The notes under the pieces are model-generated. The model saw only the letters and a list, made by a program, of their open reading frames with translations. It ran no database searches and was not told the DNA's origin. The translations under genes and the position numbers were made by a program. DNA of 24,181 bases, from contig CAYVVT010000026.1 in NCBI GenBank assembly GCA_964454335.1, positions 1 to 24,181 of the forward strand, given 5' to 3'. This document shows, piece after piece, positions 22,726 through 24,181 of this stretch (position 1 is the stretch's first letter; every line of letters starts with the position of its first letter). The stretch is from CAYVVT01 sp964454335 (lineage in GTDB: Bacteria > Fidelibacterota > UBA8477 > JABMPR01).

Positions 22726-23928
22726 ATGCAATTCAAAGAAATCCGGCTACCACAGTCAGAGCCTTTTACTAGTTTTGAATTTTCACAATCTGGAATAGTT
22801 GACTCCCTCTCACTCATCAATCTCTTTATCGGTCAAAATAACTCAGGGAAAAGCCTATTTATCAGAAATCTCTTTATGGCTATGAATTTCGATTACACAC
22901 TATTTGACTACAATGCTGAGAGGATAAGAGAGCATTTCCAACCTGAAATCAATCAATTCAATCAGATGTTTAAGGAGGGTGTATCACAAATACACGGAAT
23001 CCCAGAGGATTTCATGAATCGTGTCTTCCCTCCCAAAGAGAAATTTCTATCGGACTCAATAGACTACCGAAAAGAGTTAGATGAGGTTATTAGAAAGGCT
23101 GAAACTGCTAGCGGTGGTATTAACCATTCAGGTCGGCGTTCAATTGATACTACTAGATTGACGAGCGAAATGAAAGCATTCGGCAACAATGTGAACTCTA
23201 AATTGGATCAATTACCCCAAACAACTAAATCAACCAGCTTAAAGCGATTCTATATCCCAATTCTTAGAGGCATGAGACCATTTGAAAACAATGATGTCTA
23301 CCACTTGCGGACAATGAACGACTATTTCACAAATAGAGACGGAGATACTTCCAGCAGCATGCTCACTAATGATATGCATGTTGTATTTACAGGACTGTCA
23401 CTTTATTCGATTATAATGGAAAAACTTCTGGGTGAACCAGATGAACGGGAAGATGTAAAGCAGTATGAATCGTTTCTTTCTTCTCACTTCTTCCAAGGTG
23501 AACCTGTCGGCCTCATTCCTAAGAGTGGTAGCGATACGGTGCATGTTAAAATTGGCAATGAAAAGCAGTTACCACTATATCAACTTGGAGATGGATTGCA
23601 GAACCTGATCATTATCACTTTCAACATGTTCATGGAACGTGATCCTTGTTTCTTCTTCATAGAAGAACCTGATATGTGTATGCATCCTGGGTATCAACGT
23701 ATTTTGTTGGATGCGTTCAGACAGTGCGATCAACATCAATACTATATCACAACTCATTCAAATCATTTCCTCGATATGTCAATTGAATCTGATGATGTGA
23801 GCATATTCCATTTTCATTTTTCCACCAAGGAACATCCCAAAATATGGACCAGCAAAAACATTGATGTTATCTTGAACGGAATAAACACCAAGAATTGGAA
23901 TATCAAGGTAGTTCATTGCCATATTTAA
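22726..23928 (+). CDS. OLD-like AAA ATPase (AAA_15/21), C-terminally truncated and fused to antisense sequence
   Basis: An ABC/SMC-type ATPase of the overcoming-lysogenization-defect group, often in anti-phage or mobile-element contexts. Walker A is GQNNSGKS (36-43), the signature-like element is YQLGDGLQNLI (about 285), Walker B is FFFIEEPDMCMHPG (309-322), and the H-loop is ITTHSNHFLDMS (341-352). Members normally continue after SIFHF into a TOPRIM nuclease or other C-terminal domain and exceed 500 residues. Here family-like sequence stops near residue 361; residues ~362-400 are the antisense reading of a PorT-like gene scrap on the other strand. So the gene has lost its 3' end in a rearrangement and probably makes an inactive or ATPase-only product. 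GGGAG at 22710-22714 precedes the ATG. Confidence 0.75.
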   Translation: MQFKEIRLPQSEPFTSFEFSQSGIVDSLSLINLFIGQNNSGKSLFIRNLFMAMNFDYTLFDYNAERIREHFQPEINQFNQMFKEGVSQIHGIPEDFMNRVFPPKEKFLSDSIDYRKELDEVIRKAETASGGINHSGRRSIDTTRLTSEMKAFGNNVNSKLDQLPQTTKSTSLKRFYIPILRGMRPFENNDVYHLRTMNDYFTNRDGDTSSSMLTNDMHVVFTGLSLYSIIMEKLLGEPDEREDVKQYESFLSSHFFQGEPVGLIPKSGSDTVHVKIGNEKQLPLYQLGDGLQNLIIITFNMFMERDPCFFFIEEPDMCMHPGYQRILLDAFRQCDQHQYYITTHSNHFLDMSIESDDVSIFHFHFSTKEHPKIWTSKNIDVILNGINTKNWNIKVVHCHI

Positions 23929-24003
23929 GGTCACAGTTTCACCGCCTTCAGATTCTTCATATTTAGAACCTTTTACTGAATAAAGAAATTCAGGGCTTTT
24001 TTC
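23806..24003 (-). pseudogene. Fragment of a PorT-family outer-membrane beta-barrel gene
   Basis: On the - strand about 66 codons read like the middle of a PorT-type outer-membrane beta-barrel protein: SPEFLYSVKGSKYEES, then MNYLDIPILGVYSV, then INVFAGPYFGMFLGGK. The order and spacing match that family. There is no proper start: an in-frame stop lies at 24016-24018, just above the fragment. The similarity ends near 23806, where the ATPase sequence on the other strand begins to make sense. The scrap is thus missing both its signal-peptide end and its C-terminal strands, and sits between the ATPase break and a terminator. Confidence 0.6.
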
Positions 24004-24023
24004 CATTATCCAAGGTTATAAGC

Positions 24024-24045
24024 AAAAAACCCCACGAATGTGGGG
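24024..24045 (-). terminator. Rho-independent terminator of the right-edge gene
   Basis: Arms CCCCAC (24030-24035) and GTGGGG (24040-24045) with a 4-base loop; on the - strand the stem is followed by six T's (A-run at 24024-24029). It lies 21 bases beyond the stop of the partial sorting-domain gene. Confidence 0.85.
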
Positions 24046-24065
24046 ATTAATGCATCGAGAAATTC

Positions 24066-24179
24066 CTACTTTAATAATATCATCTTTTTGGTTTGCCTAA
24101 AATCTCCTGCTTCAATGCTATATAAGTAAACTCCTGCTGATACGGGCTGACCTTGATTGTTCGTAGCATTCCAATTTAC
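24066..24179 (-). CDS. C-terminus of a second protein with Por-type (T9SS-like) sorting domain (partial)
   Basis: The - strand frame is open through the right edge and ends with TAG at 24066-24068. The 37 visible residues (VNWNATNNQGQPVSAGVYLY and IEAGDFRQTKKMILLK) are a textbook end of the Por secretion-system C-terminal sorting domain: W.A.N..GQPVSAGVYLY, then Q.KKM.LLK. The rest of the protein lies outside the window, so its function cannot be told. It is a different gene from the sorting-domain protein at 19488-20768, whose end is ETMKLMYLR. Confidence 0.9.
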   Translation of the reverse strand, partial: VNWNATNNQGQPVSAGVYLYSIEAGDFRQTKKMILLK

Positions 24180-24181
24180 AT

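Noticed and set aside
23779..24006. ATG-initiated 75-residue gene on the - strand
   Set aside because: Its content is PorT-like but lacks a signal peptide, most of the barrel and any ribosome-binding site; treated as a gene fragment, not a gene.
18811..24181. Second copy of the tRNA-Asp 3' end as right attachment site
   Set aside because: Looked for the T-loop/acceptor sequence downstream and saw none in the window.
1..24181. CRISPR array or tandem direct repeats
   Set aside because: No regularly spaced repeats seen at any scale; only isolated hairpins and a low-complexity Gly-rich coding stretch.

Overview
The window comes from a bacterium of the FCB superphylum, and a Marinimicrobia (SAR406)-like lineage is my best guess. 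The evidence is a DUF3098 membrane protein, two proteins ending in Por-type (T9SS-like) C-terminal sorting domains (one with a PNPFNP motif), a PorT-family outer-membrane fragment, and marine-type heterotrophic metabolism. No rRNA is present, so the exact phylum is inference.

Layout. (1) 3-3611: the high-affinity phosphate operon pstS(partial)-pstC-pstA-pstB-phoU, followed by a lipoprotein with a CBM9/DOMON-like domain (3680-4468). (2) 4703-7560: an aspartate aminotransferase translationally coupled to ATP-dependent PEP carboxykinase, closed by a hairpin terminator; a small secreted or membrane protein of unknown function follows. (3) 8192-18035: a pyrimidine-catabolism locus. A yeast FCY1-like cytosine deaminase is divergent from a tight seven-gene operon: (methyl)malonate-semialdehyde dehydrogenase, NCS2 nucleobase permease, dihydropyrimidinase, beta-ureidopropionase, class III (AGXT2-like) aminotransferase, and the two subunits PreT and PreA of dihydropyrimidine dehydrogenase. 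Together these can take cytosine or uracil through dihydrouracil, N-carbamoyl-beta-alanine, beta-alanine and malonate semialdehyde to acetyl-CoA, releasing ammonia. Thymine would give propionyl-CoA by the same enzymes. (4) 18074-18918: a small lipoprotein, a DUF3098 protein whose stop codon shares its last base with tRNA-Asp(GUC), and the tRNA terminator.

(5) From about 18920 to the end the sequence is visibly AT-richer, sparsely coding and unlike the rest. It holds a possible decayed integrase tail, a secreted protein with a sorting domain, a RepA-like AAA ATPase with an abnormal Walker A, a candidate small RNA with a strong terminator, a 71-residue protein, and an OLD-like AAA ATPase. The ATPase has lost its C-terminal region: its last ~39 codons are read antisense through a ~200-bp scrap of a PorT-like outer-membrane gene. 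The last bases hold the 3' end of a second sorting-domain gene. I read this as a decayed genomic island inserted beside tRNA-Asp, with rearrangement scars at its far end. No complete novel system is evident. The most unusual items are the ATPase/PorT antisense chimera, the odd RepA-like ATPase, and the complete pyrimidine-salvage-to-acetyl-CoA operon with an FCY1-type deaminase.
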